A stretch of DNA of 64,000 bases from Oryzias latipes (Eukaryota; Chordata; Actinopteri; Beloniformes; Adrianichthyidae): NCBI RefSeq assembly GCF_002234675.1, contig NC_019871.2, positions 15,098,331 through 15,162,330 on the forward strand. Direction: 5' to 3'. The notes beneath the pieces were generated by a model that was not told the DNA's origin, did no database searches, and saw only the letters and a list, made by a program, of their open reading frames with translations. A program made the translations under genes and the position numbers. Positions 24,395 to 35,095 of this stretch are shown piece after piece (the stretch's first letter is position 1; every line of letters starts with the position of its first letter).

Positions 24395-27300
24395 ATGGAG
24401 AAGAAAATCATAACGCCAATGTTTGTCTTCATTTCTTTGCTAAGCCTTGTTTCAGGTATTGTCCAAATGTAAATATTTCAAGTATTTTTGCTAATGTGTT
24501 TATTTGGATCTTGTTTTGTATTTAAATTTGTACTAGTCGGTTAATTTTTCAAAGCTGTAAAGTGTGAACGATCTCTTATGATAGCTGGGAAAAGAGTTGG
24601 AAAAGATTTTCATGTTAGTGACAAAAAATAAGACAGAAGGTATTTGAGTAGATTTTTTTTAGTGTTTCCTTATAGTCTAAAATCTCTAAAATCTATCTCG
24701 AATTTAAGTTTGGCTGTGCTAAATTCAACCCCAATTTGCATTTGATCGAGTTTCTGTCCACCAGGATTTTGGTCAGAGTTACTTTAGAAAATAGTTTTAT
24801 AGAAACGTTTGACTTTACAATTTACCATTGATTTCTAAAATAATTGAAAAAAGTGATGTACTGTATTATTTTAAAAAAACATTTTGTGTGTTTGATTGTT
24901 TTTTTGAAGGGGTTACAGGAAATGAAGTTCCTCAGCCTGAAAAACTGGATGTGAACGTTTGTGATGGGGAAGTAACGGTACTTTGGGAACATCCTGTGAA
25001 TCCCCCTTCAAACTACTGGTACAACGTGCAAATAGCAATGTATGTTTAATTTACACATTTTTGCAACTGCATTTATTTTAGACATGTTTAGTTTACATTT
25101 CATACTTTTACAATCACTTTAAAAATTGTAAGCTTTGCATGTTTTAGTTTGTTTTAAAATTTTGAATGACTTCCAAAGACAGCTTCTGTATTTTCTCATG
25201 ATAACAAGTGACAATTCCGTCTACAGATATGGAAACGAGTGGAGAGACGTTTCTCACTGCACGAGAATTATGGAGACTCAATGTGAAATCACTAATCTCA
25301 TCGATAAATATGAACGCGCCTACGTTGTCAAAGTGAGGCTGGTCACACCACATAATCAGTCGATATGGACAGCAAAAAAAAGATTTTACCCAAACAAAAG
25401 TAAGTTTCCAGTTCGTTACTTCACCAATGCGAGGTTTAAGCACACGATATTGGTGTAAATAACACTCTTCGTGTCATCGTCTGGTTTTAGGTGCTTTGCT
25501 GCCTCCCTCTTTTACAGTGTTGGCTACTTCCAGCAGCCTCAGTGTCGTTATTCAGGACAAACCCATCCTGAAAAAGGTTTTTCCTTATGGAGTCACCTTC
25601 ACTATCTACTTGGATGAAATAGGGCCCCAAAATAAGGTAGGAAAAACAGGTTTCCAATGTGCAATTTGAAGAAAAAATGTACCTGCAAATACAATAATAT
25701 AAGACACTGATTAAATTATTTTTAGTTATTCCTAGACATTTAATAGAAAAAGATTTGCATGGAGTAAGCTTGTTTTTTTCTTCTTCCACAGACTACTACA
25801 GCTTACCTGAAAAACAGTGCATTGGTGGATCAGAGAAATAAAATTTTCACAGGTCTGCAGTGGGGCAGGAAATATTGTGTCCGTGCTATGGTTGAAGGCA
25901 ATGGAGCTCTTTACTACAGTAACACATCAGAGCCTCAATGCATGAACCTTCCAGAACAAGGCAAGAATAACACCAAAAATAAAACAAGTTACTAGATCCA
26001 TCTACAAAACCAAACAATTGATTTTAAGAAATAAATGCATTTCTTCAATAAAATGTTTCAAAGTATCATGTCAGACATATGCTCTGATGTTATTTGCACT
26101 GCCTTACAACAATAAAAAATGTTGTTTTAATGTTAATAATTCATTTCACTAGAATTCTCTAACTATTAACTCTTTGTTAAGATGTAAGATATGTTGAATT
26201 TACCAGTTAAGGAGACCTTTCAAGGGGGACCAACCTGTGAAATTTTAATGCTCTTGCTCTTTTTTTTTCAGAATGGTTCATTCTTGCTGTTTCATCGTTA
26301 TCCAGTCTTGGTTTAATGGTGGCAGTTGCCATTATAGGAGGCATTATCCTTTGTTATGTGAAACCTACTGTAAAAACTCCAGCTGCACTGGTGAGAACAT
26401 GGATTCACTGACCACTTAGAAGCATTGCAGATTTACAAAGTAAAATCAAAAAGTTTTACAAGGGGAAAAAAATCTCTCTTCTTGATTCATTGAACTCATG
26501 TAATTCTTTTTTTTTCTCCTCCCACATAAGAAATCCACCAAAAGTGGCTGGATTCCACTGTCTTTGCCAGAAGGACCTACAGAGGTGGTTACAGACAAAG
26601 GATGGTTCCTGTGGAGGTACAGAGAAGAAAACGGTGCTCATCTCCCTGTGACAGCAACAGAGGAAGCAAAAGACAACAAAAGGACCAGTGTGAACAGTTG
26701 GGTCAGCATCGAGACAAACTCTGCTGCTGACAGTGGAGGGAGTCCACCATCAAGACAGGAAGATAGTGGCTGTGGGAGCATGATGGAATCAGAGAACTCT
26801 ACCAGCAGTCAGACAGAGTATCCTCTGAAGGATGAGAGGACTGCAGCAGATCTGGTTAGAAATAGAGAAGACAGTGGGCTGGGAATGGACAGCCAGCTTG
26901 AGCCCTCTTCAATAAACCTTGATGGTACGGACAGCGCACATCTCACTGACACTGTTACCGGTGGCACTTACCTCAGCCAGCGTCCCTCCGTTTCACAAAG
27001 CCCCACGTGCAATGAAGAGAACAAGTTTAGCGAGATACCAAGAGAGTCTATTTTGGCAGAGGTGGTGACAGGATACAGAGCTGGACCACAATCATGCATC
27101 TGTTCAGGAGCCGGTCAATGCAGCTGGTGCCTTAAGTTCAACCACTTTGTAAGGGAGGTATCTAAACACAGGACTCTGAGCACTCAAAATGGACAACTGG
27201 ACAACCAAAGTGACTTGATGGATTCTTACAATGGAAAACTAGTGTTTTCTAGTTATGCAAGTGAGCCACAAATGGAAACTGTCATCATACATGATGGAGA

Positions 27301-27430
27301 GACAACAATCTTACACATGAACAGCACTTTTCCCCTGTTAGCATCTCTGCCACAAATGAGCTGTGGACAGGACTTCAACATGAACAACGTGCCACTCTCT
27401 CTGTGTGATTTGCAGATGACAGACGACTGA
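24395..27430 (+). CDS. il10ra: Interleukin-10 receptor alpha chain (7 coding exons, 565 aa)
   Basis: Class II cytokine receptor that binds IL-10 and signals through JAK1 and STAT3. Exons: 24395-24455, 24910-25039, 25227-25399, 25491-25636, 25792-25960, 26272-26390, 26531-27430 (1698 nt with stop, all phases consistent). Leader MEKKIITPMFVFISLLSLVS; two fibronectin type III domains (about 21-122 and 122-226) ending in the family cysteine pair YCVRAMV...SEPQCM; membrane segment about 230-256; long tail in one exon. Tail features: membrane-proximal GWIPLSLPEGP (JAK-binding type), DSGCGS (344-349) and Y413-LSQ (a YxxQ STAT3 site). The intron after 25960 has a GC donor. Human IL10RA is 578 aa, and position and orientation match. 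It could only be confused with another class II receptor; synteny decides. Confidence 0.9.
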
Positions 27431-28963
27431 CGTGAATTGGAATGTATGAGAACTTTTTTTTCAAATGATGCTGATTCAGCTTGACATCATGCCAGAAGAA
27501 AACTCCAGCACAAACATCGGAGCATGTGAAGATATCTGAGGAATAAGAGGGGAAATTCAACTGAGAGGAAAAAAACTTGTTGTTGAACACAGGAAGGAAG
27601 TCGATGAAGTGATGTTCGGCTGTGCAGCTGCTGCCTGCAATGTTGTTATAAATTCATTGGAGCTTATAAAGGCAGAATACGTGCTGAAGCCACCTTGCTT
27701 GCCTTACATACAACTGACTTACTGTTATACCCCGGAAGCGAAACTCGTGTGGGGAGCTTTGAGGAGAAACTGTTTGACAGCTCAAAACTGCTGAAGAATT
27801 CAGAGTTTCACCCTCACCCACCATGACACTGCCCACTCTTTGGTGTTCATAATGTCCGTGTTTTACAGGAAGAGGGCAGTTTGTCCAATAGAATGTATAT
27901 AATGAGCAAGATTTCTTGTCATAATGTCTAAAGCATATTTTGCCTTAAATTCTATTTGATTATCTTGACTCAACAAGAAACTTTCATTTCAAATAACTCA
28001 AGTTTAGAAATGTATTTGTCTTTTCCCTGTTGAAAATATTTATTTAAAGATAAAAATATTTAATCATTGCATAAGGTCTACTGGTGTCATACTACATTTC
28101 TCACCTTTTTTGTTACACATGGTTAAAAGGTGTGTCTTTGGAGTTTCCTCTAACATTTTATTTAACTAGACAACCTGCAAAGAACCGATGAGTAAACTGT
28201 TACCATAACTTTGACCTGAAAACATGACTGGAGAAAACACAAGGGAAACCCTGAGAGACAGTGGAACAAAACTTTATGTGTGACATAAATATATTGGGAT
28301 CTCCACATGCAGATTATGTACAGGAACCAGGGCCATGGTTTCAGTTCTAAACAGAGAAGCAAACACTTCCTCTGTCAAACTTTTACACTTCCACCCAGTT
28401 TCAAAAAGTCCCACATTTCAACAACTCAAAAACAAATTTACAACATGTAAATGGTTTAACATAAAGTTTATTTGATGTGATATATAAGCATTAAAAATGT
28501 TTTTTTGTTTTTCATTACTACATGTATCCAAAAATATGGAAATTCCCATTTCTATTATCCATCTTTTTTGACATTCAGTGAACCTGATCTACAAAGATTA
28601 TTATCAGGTCCAGAGGCTTTAAATTCACAGTTTGCAACATATTTATGTCTACTTAGAATCAAGACCACAAGTTTCTTAATATAAATGTTATATAAAGAAA
28701 GAACTTCAATAAGGGAGCTAATTTATGCTGTTTTAGCACCATTACATCTTAACACAATGGATGACACAGTAGACTATTGCAGTTGGCTATTTGTTATTTG
28801 TGCTTAGATAGAATAAAAAATTTTATTTTAAATTGTTTTCAACAAATCCAGGCACAGCAGTTAACTGATTGTATTCAGAAGAGTCTAAAATCACTTGTTG
28901 GGTGGATTTATATTAGCTTTTACTTTAAGGCAACTTTGAACCATTAAACCAGTAAGGAATAAA
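27431..28963 (+). other. Probable il10ra 3' UTR
   Basis: AT-rich, no frame with support. An AATAAA at 28958-28963 is a possible end, which would make a 1.5-kb UTR. ATTTA motifs (for example around 27992 and 28040) are of the type that destabilise cytokine-pathway mRNAs. Confidence 0.4.
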
Positions 28964-29350
28964 GTCTCCAAGGTTTATTGTATAATTACACTTTGCGTTA
29001 AATATGTGCTCAAAATTTGTATTAAAAGAGTTTAAGAAATATTTTTACTTTACTTCGCCTGTATAACTCCAGCTTGTGCTTTGTGATAAAAAAAAAGTCT
29101 GCATGAGTTAGCACAGATGACATATATTTGCATTTTTGAGGCTGTGCACATCTGCACATCTCACTGTTTTTGACTATGGAAAATTTTCATTTAAGTAGCA
29201 GTAACCTTTAAAGCACATTTACGATTCTAGTACAGTTTAATACTCATAAAAAAACGTGATCTAAAATGTAAATTTCAATAGGTGCTGTTCATACTGTTAT
29301 CAACATGGAGACAAAAATGTTTAATAACCTGAAAAATGAGCCTTCAAACA

Positions 29351-30132
29351 CAGTGGTGGCTCTACACCACCTTACTCCCCAGCAACAACCCCTCCCCGCA
29401 TACACACAAATTGACAACATCCTTTTGTGTTCACCATTTTTATTTGCCCATTTTACACAATAAATGAATGAATTTTGTAAACTCGTATTACAGCAGTGTC
29501 AAACTCAGTCGCACAGGCAGCATAAATCCAAAACACGCTTTAGTTTGCAGGCCAAACAAGATAAACATTCATTGAACACACTTAAGCTAAACTTTTAAAC
29601 CTTTAAAACTTAACTTTTTGAACATAAATATAAACAAAAACAGACAAGAAAATTAATCCAGAATAAATCAAGTTAAACCTTAAATAACGGATAATATTTT
29701 GCTCTCCATAAAATACATTTAATATGGAAAAGAAAGAGATGTAATAAAAATGTCTACATTAGTTAATAAAGAATAACATTCTTAGCATAAGCTGAAAAAT
29801 CTGAAGGCATGCGATGATCCAGGTGTTGCGCAATCGAGGCTTCGCTATGTGCGCCGTTTCACTTAGCATCCTTGACCGTCCACTCCTCCCACTGATTTTC
29901 TTCACTGCATTTGCGGGACCTTCTCACAGGCAAGACCGCATGCAGCTGCAGGGGACGCCAATTCGCAGGTTGCACGTCGTTCCAAACTCTGTGATATAAC
30001 AAATAATAGAAAACCTATAGTGGCGCAGATTTCTCTTATTTTTTGGTTTTGTTTCCAAGCACTGAGCCGCCACCCCCTTTAAATTTGCGCCCCAGGAAAT
30101 TGTCCGCACAGCCCGTGCCTAAAACCACTACT
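29351..30132. mobile_element. hAT-type element with 8-bp target duplication
   Basis: 782 bp with inverted ends CAGTGGTGGCTCTACACCA and CAGTAGTGGTTTTAGGCAC (imperfect), flanked by TTCAAACA (29343-29350) and ATCAAACA (30133-30140), an 8-bp duplication with one difference. No transposase frame. An internal CAGTGTCAAACTCAG (about 29494) resembles another hAT end and may be a nested copy. Confidence 0.7.
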
Positions 30133-30917
30133 GATCAAACAAGAAAATCATCTCAAAAGATGCTCAGAAATGCTTGGAAAAATGCCCCTTGATAATTTCT
30201 CACAGAAAGCATCAGTGTTACAGATAGTTCTTAAAAGAAACAAACCTACACCGAGACAAACATGTACTTTCCCGAAAGAGAAAACAATGAGACATTCAAG
30301 TAACACCAAAGATAGAAAGTAAAACAAAAGGATGATGTTCCTTCCTGAATTTGGAAAGAAGTCACCTGCAGTTTACAAGAAAACTGCGCGGGCTGGGACT
30401 GATCTGTTGCGATAACCTGGCTTTATATGAAATAATGAAAATAAAATTCCAAAGCAAGAAAATGTAACTGCTTTTGTGTGTGTGAGTATGTGCACTTTCA
30501 CATTTGTATCACTCGATACCACTTCATGTTGTTAGTTTCTCATGACACATTGCCACACGGAGTGAAACTTCAGTGAAATTCTGGTTCACATGTTTAATCA
30601 TCAATTTAAAAAAGATTAAATTAAAAACAAAACAAAATTATACACTTAGACAGTCAGATGCAATGTAATCAATGTTTTTTTTTTCTGTTTCAAGAAAGGG
30701 TATGTTTGGGATACATAACCAAAAAACAGCTTTGGCAAATAAAGTCTCTAGTTTAGTGTCAGAACTTCTTGCAAAAACAAGAAGTTAAAAACTAAAAGTT
30801 ATTAAGTTTAAACATAAAAATGAAGTAAAGCAAGAACACCTAAATACACATATTCTGGAAACAATTGCTTAGCTAGAGCAATGTATGTGGCGTGGGTTGA
30901 CTTTCTAGACAACACTG

Positions 30918-31992
30918 TTATTTTATGGAGCCGCTGATCGAGAAAGGAGGAGTTGACTTTTTCATGCCAACTGTTCTGTAAAAGCAAGCAAAGGTTACAG
31001 GAAAACATTGACAGAGCTTCAAAAGAGGAAATAAAACCTGCAGAACTGCACTCAAAAGGGAAAATGGACTTACGTGAGAATTTTGTCTTTAAACTCCATC
31101 TCTATTAAAAAAAAAAGGAAGAAAAAACATAATTTTAGGAGAACCACTTTCCTGAAGTTATTCTTGTCAGATTTGGACTGAATTTCCAAATGTTTCAATT
31201 TAAACAGCGGTGAATATTAAGATGATTAAGAAATTAGAAGTTATTTATATATTAAGTTATACATATATAGTGTATATTAAGTTTGTTCCTCTGTGACTCA
31301 CTCTGCTTCTTCTTTTTCTTCTTGCAGCACTTTTTCAACTTTTTGCATTTGTACTTGCAGCAGAACTGCACAATTCCAATGGTGAAAAGAATGATCAGGA
31401 TCCCAAAACCCACAGCTATCCCGACAGCTGTTGAGTTCACCCTGCTGCCTGTAACATACAAATACAGTAGTGAGAGAAGCTTTTAAAGAACAAGGTCAAA
31501 CGCTACCCTTAAGACTTATAAACTTAGACATAGCATTATGTACCACCCGTCTACACACAAAAAATATGTGTACCCTGAAAGGATGCTGGATGTGTTAGAA
31601 GGGTAGGGTGAACCCATCTGGGAAAATAAGCCTAATCAAGTTTAACTCAACAGCTTGCTTTTAATTTAACTGTTTTTAGAAAGCAGGCATTCTTATTTTT
31701 TAACCTACAAACATTTTTGAAGAACAAATATATTTGAGAAACATATTTCAGAGTTTCACTAATAACTAATAGAGCTAAAGAAAGAAAACAAAATAGAATG
31801 TCATGTTTCTAAAACCGTATCAGGAACCTGGGAAAAGACAATGATTCAAAAGAAGAAGAGTACATTTAAAAAAAAAAATAGAAGCACTGTCAAAAGTTTG
31901 AGAGAAAAACTTCCATTTCTTGCTTATGCCTGTCACACTGAACAAGAAAGTCAAAGTAGCTGAGCCAAAAGAATCTTACCACCATTCCCCAT
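30918..31992 (-). CDS. smim35: Small single-pass membrane protein, SMIM35 by position (4 coding exons, 81 aa)
   Basis: Coding exons 31992-31980, 31448-31302, 31101-31074, 30975-30918, all GT-AG and in phase (246 nt with stop). The protein has a very short N-terminus with an N-S-T glycosylation site (residues 9-11), one membrane helix (about 12-33, AVGIAVGFGILIILFTIGIV), then a striking juxtamembrane stretch with five Cys and fifteen Lys between 34 and 54 (FCCKYKCKKLKKCCKKKKKK), and a tail KMEFKDKILTTVGMKKSTPP. The Cys residues beside the membrane are plausible palmitoylation sites and the Lys run would sit on acidic lipid (inference). Name rests on conserved order: in human a small minus-strand gene, SMIM35, lies between IL10RA and TMPRSS4. 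I do not recall the human sequence well enough to confirm by similarity. Confidence 0.7.
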
Positions 31993-32605
31993 AGCTGGCC
32001 GGCCCGTACAGTTACTGCTTTATCCGTGTTTTTAATCTGCTCCTCTTTTATTTTAGCTGCTGCTCTCAAATGTTCCTGAATTTAACATTACCTTTTAAGC
32101 AATGAAGCTATCGACTGTAAAGAACCAAAACAGGGTGCTCAGTGGTGTCGTCTTTGCTTACGTTGACTTGCCTTCATACCAGTCATCCTTTAAAACCAGT
32201 TTTTCTCCTTTCCGGTCCTGCCCGGTTTCTCTTCATTTGCACAGATTTGAACTGGCCATCTCTGACAGCTTTTTGTTCTTATTGTTTTGCCTAACTCCTC
32301 AGTGGAATGGAGTAAAATGATTCTATGACCACAGCAATTACTAGTGTGATCAGAAACTTAGGCTCAGACAGAAAAAGGTTTGGAGCCCCTCAATTCTTAC
32401 AGGAAACAGGGCTCTTGTTTCAAATATAAGGGCCAAGTCATTTCCATTTTTTTCTTTTTAGGTCGCAGACAAAGCTATAGAGAAATATGTAGCAAAACCT
32501 GATTCCCATTACGTGCATGGACTCCTAATGAAAGCCAGAGTAATCTTACTGTTTTTCTCATTGGAGGTTAATCTGATTAAAGAGTGGCTTAGTTAACCTT
32601 TACAA

Positions 32606-33585
32606 CAGGGGTTCTCAAAGTTTTTGTAGAGGAGGGCCAAATTAGGAACTTGGCATTAGACTGGCGGCCAATTTTTGTGAGAAAATTGGATAAACAGAAA
32701 AAGTTGTTTTTAATAACTTTAATGACCAAGTGTTATTTGTACAGTTAACCAGGCCCTCCAGACGTTTTCCCAGTTGCGGCTGGAGGTTGCTGCCCAGATC
32801 TTCTACTCGTCTAGTAATTGTGTCCTTTGACAAACTTATTTCTTCAAACTTGTTCTTTTGCTCTGGACAAACAATGTCAGCTACTTCTTCTCTCACAGCT
32901 TCTCTCACAGTTTCTCTGGATTTAGCCTTTTTTGTAAACATTATCTGCTGTGCAGCATAGCCTCGTTGTAGTTGTTGAAGCTTATTGTTGCGCTCCTCGC
33001 CGATAAATTTGTCATAGTTTTTATGATTTGTAACATAGTCACGATTTAAAATTGATTTCTTCGAGCATTGCAGTTACCTGCTTGCAAAAATAAGGCACAT
33101 ATCTTTATTCAGCCCACGAGGTGCGACAAATTAAGCATTTGTTCTCCTAGCTAAAAAGTACGACGGAGTTTTAGGGCCACGGTGAGGAAAAAAAATTCTG
33201 GTTAAAGTCGACGTGACGACTTTAATCTCGTCACGTTGGCCAGAATTTTTTTTCCTCACCGTGGCCCTAAAACTCCGTCGTAGGCTCTCTCTCCTAATCC
33301 CAGTCTGATTCCTTTTCTACTGCTATCTTCACAGTCCTTCCCTTCGCAGAGGCAGTGACATCGAAAATGTTGTCTGCGTGCTTGTAGTTAAATTAATACA
33401 CTGTAGCGTTGACACAGAGTGTAATTACCTTTTTTCCTGCAGATGTCGCCAGAAATAAAAAAATATATATTTTTCCAAGCAACGTACAGCTGGTTTAATA
33501 ACCATCAATTAGGATTTATTGAGGGCCACAAAAAATCTTGCGTTGGCTCGCCATTGGCTCCTGGGCCGCACTTTGAGAACCCCTG
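32606..33585. mobile_element. hAT element with transposase remnant and 8-bp target duplication
   Basis: 980 bp. Ends CAGGGGTTCTCAAAG and CTTTGAGAACCCCTG form a perfect 15-bp inverted pair. The flanking CTTTACAA is duplicated exactly (32598-32605 and 33586-33593). A minus-strand frame at 32642-32941 encodes a piece resembling hAT transposases of the Charlie/ZBED type (FEEISLSKDTITRRVEDL, then LQPQL), without the catalytic or dimerisation regions. A palindromic element is nested at 33159-33282. Confidence 0.85.
33159..33282. mobile_element. Near-perfect palindromic MITE nested in the hAT element
   Basis: Arms of about 44 bp (33159-33202 and 33239-33282) are exact inverted copies, starting TACGACGGAGTTTTAGGGCC. 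The centre contains a second inverted pair (ACGTGACGA with TCGTCACGT). The outer TA on each side would fit a TA target duplication. Transcribed RNA or single-stranded DNA would fold into one long hairpin. Confidence 0.85.
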
Positions 33586-33593
33586 CTTTACAA

Positions 33594-34785
33594 GGTAAAG
33601 GCCCTGTTTATTAGAAGTTTGCAGATTCTAATAAACCAGTATAACCAGAGCCAGCCAAACCACATAAATTTTCTATTTTCCTCAAATTCAGGAAGTAGGT
33701 ATTAGCTAAAATTATTTTTAAATATTCAAAGATTAAAAGAAATCTTTGAACACATCATATGTTTGTTTATAAACCATATGAACGTCTGTGTAGCTGCCAA
33801 CCAACACTCTGATCAACGTGATTATGAGAAATGGCTCCATCGAACATTTAATTTTTTTGTCGCCCAGTAAAAAGTAATACTTGTGCCTATAGATTACAAT
33901 GTTATTTGTTTTGGAACATTTTATAGGCAATTCACTTGATCTTCTACACAGTCAGTAAACTTTATCAAGGAGGAACAGAACACACTTCCCTGCAACTACA
34001 GAGTTCTGTATCTAACACATTCTTGAAAGCCTTGTCAGCTTGTGTTTTTTGAAGCACTGGAGCATGTATTGGCTTGTCTGAACAAAGACTAATTTGCAAA
34101 TGATTTAACCCTTATCACTGGAGCTTTAGATCCATTGTTCACATTTGTTTAATCACCGTAACATTTCACCCATTAATGCAATCAATGTATTACCTGAAGC
34201 GGAGAAAAGCAGCCTTGCGCTGATATGCGACACATTACAGTAGTGAAATGCTTACTCAATAAATCAGCGGATTTTGTCACCGAAGTGAAAATCACCCCCA
34301 ATGTGAATAGCCACTTTTCTCCGCATCAAAATCAGTTGATGCACGCTGATCACATGAACGATTGAAGAGTTTCAGTAGGTCAAAGAACGTCTGTTATTTG
34401 GGTAAAAAAATTACCTGATTTGTCAGACACGTACATTTGGGTATTCACCACCTGGCTTCAGTGGCCTCACTACATCTTCATCCCAATTGTGACTTTACTG
34501 CTGCTTCAGCAGACAGCAGAGGTGCAAATCAATGACTGCTGTTTCGGTGAGCATTCTAGCATTTCTTGTGTGTCGTTTCTTGAAATCACCTAACCTACAA
34601 ACTGTTTATGTCTTGGCATATTTTGCTTATTAACGAGGTGTTCGTCTTGATTGAAATAATCTATTTAACAAAATTAAAAATAACATGCAACAGTTGTGTA
34701 GTACAAATTCAAAAATATGCCCATACCAACCTTCTGGAACGTCCCTTTTAGAAAGTGATTCAAGTTTAACTGTTTTTGTGCCAGG
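33594..34785. other. Spacer, nothing recognised
   Basis: AT-rich sequence between the hAT element and SINE-like copy B, with no supportable gene or bounded repeat. Confidence 0.4.
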
Positions 34786-35095
34786 GCTGCGTGGTGGCAT
34801 AGTGGTTAGCGCCTTCGCCTCACAGCAAGAAGGCCCTAGTTCAAATGCAACTGCAATTGCATGCTCCAATTTGTGCATGCAAGGGTTTAGTTCTGGGCAC
34901 TCTGGCTTCATTCCACAGTCCAAACAAATGCTTTATAGATTAATTGGTATCTTTAAGCTGTGCATGTGAGTGTGGGGCCCTGCAACAGACTGGCACTCTG
35001 TTCAGGGTGTACTCCATTCAACAGCAGCTAGGTTGGTTACAGCAGCCCCATAACATCAAAAGGAATTCAGTGGGTTCTGAAGATAGTACCTAATT
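34786..35095 (+). mobile_element. SINE-like repeat, copy B
   Basis: GGCTGCGTGGTGGCATAGTG, then GTTAGCGCCTTCGCCTCACA, GCAAGAAGGCCCTAGTTCAA and later GACTGGCACTCTGTTCAGGG. It is colinear with the copy at 21687 and keeps the tRNA-like A/B-box spacing. Limits are approximate. Confidence 0.6.

Noticed and set aside
25144-25443. Minus-strand frame of 99 codons
   Set aside because: Antisense shadow of il10ra coding exon 3.
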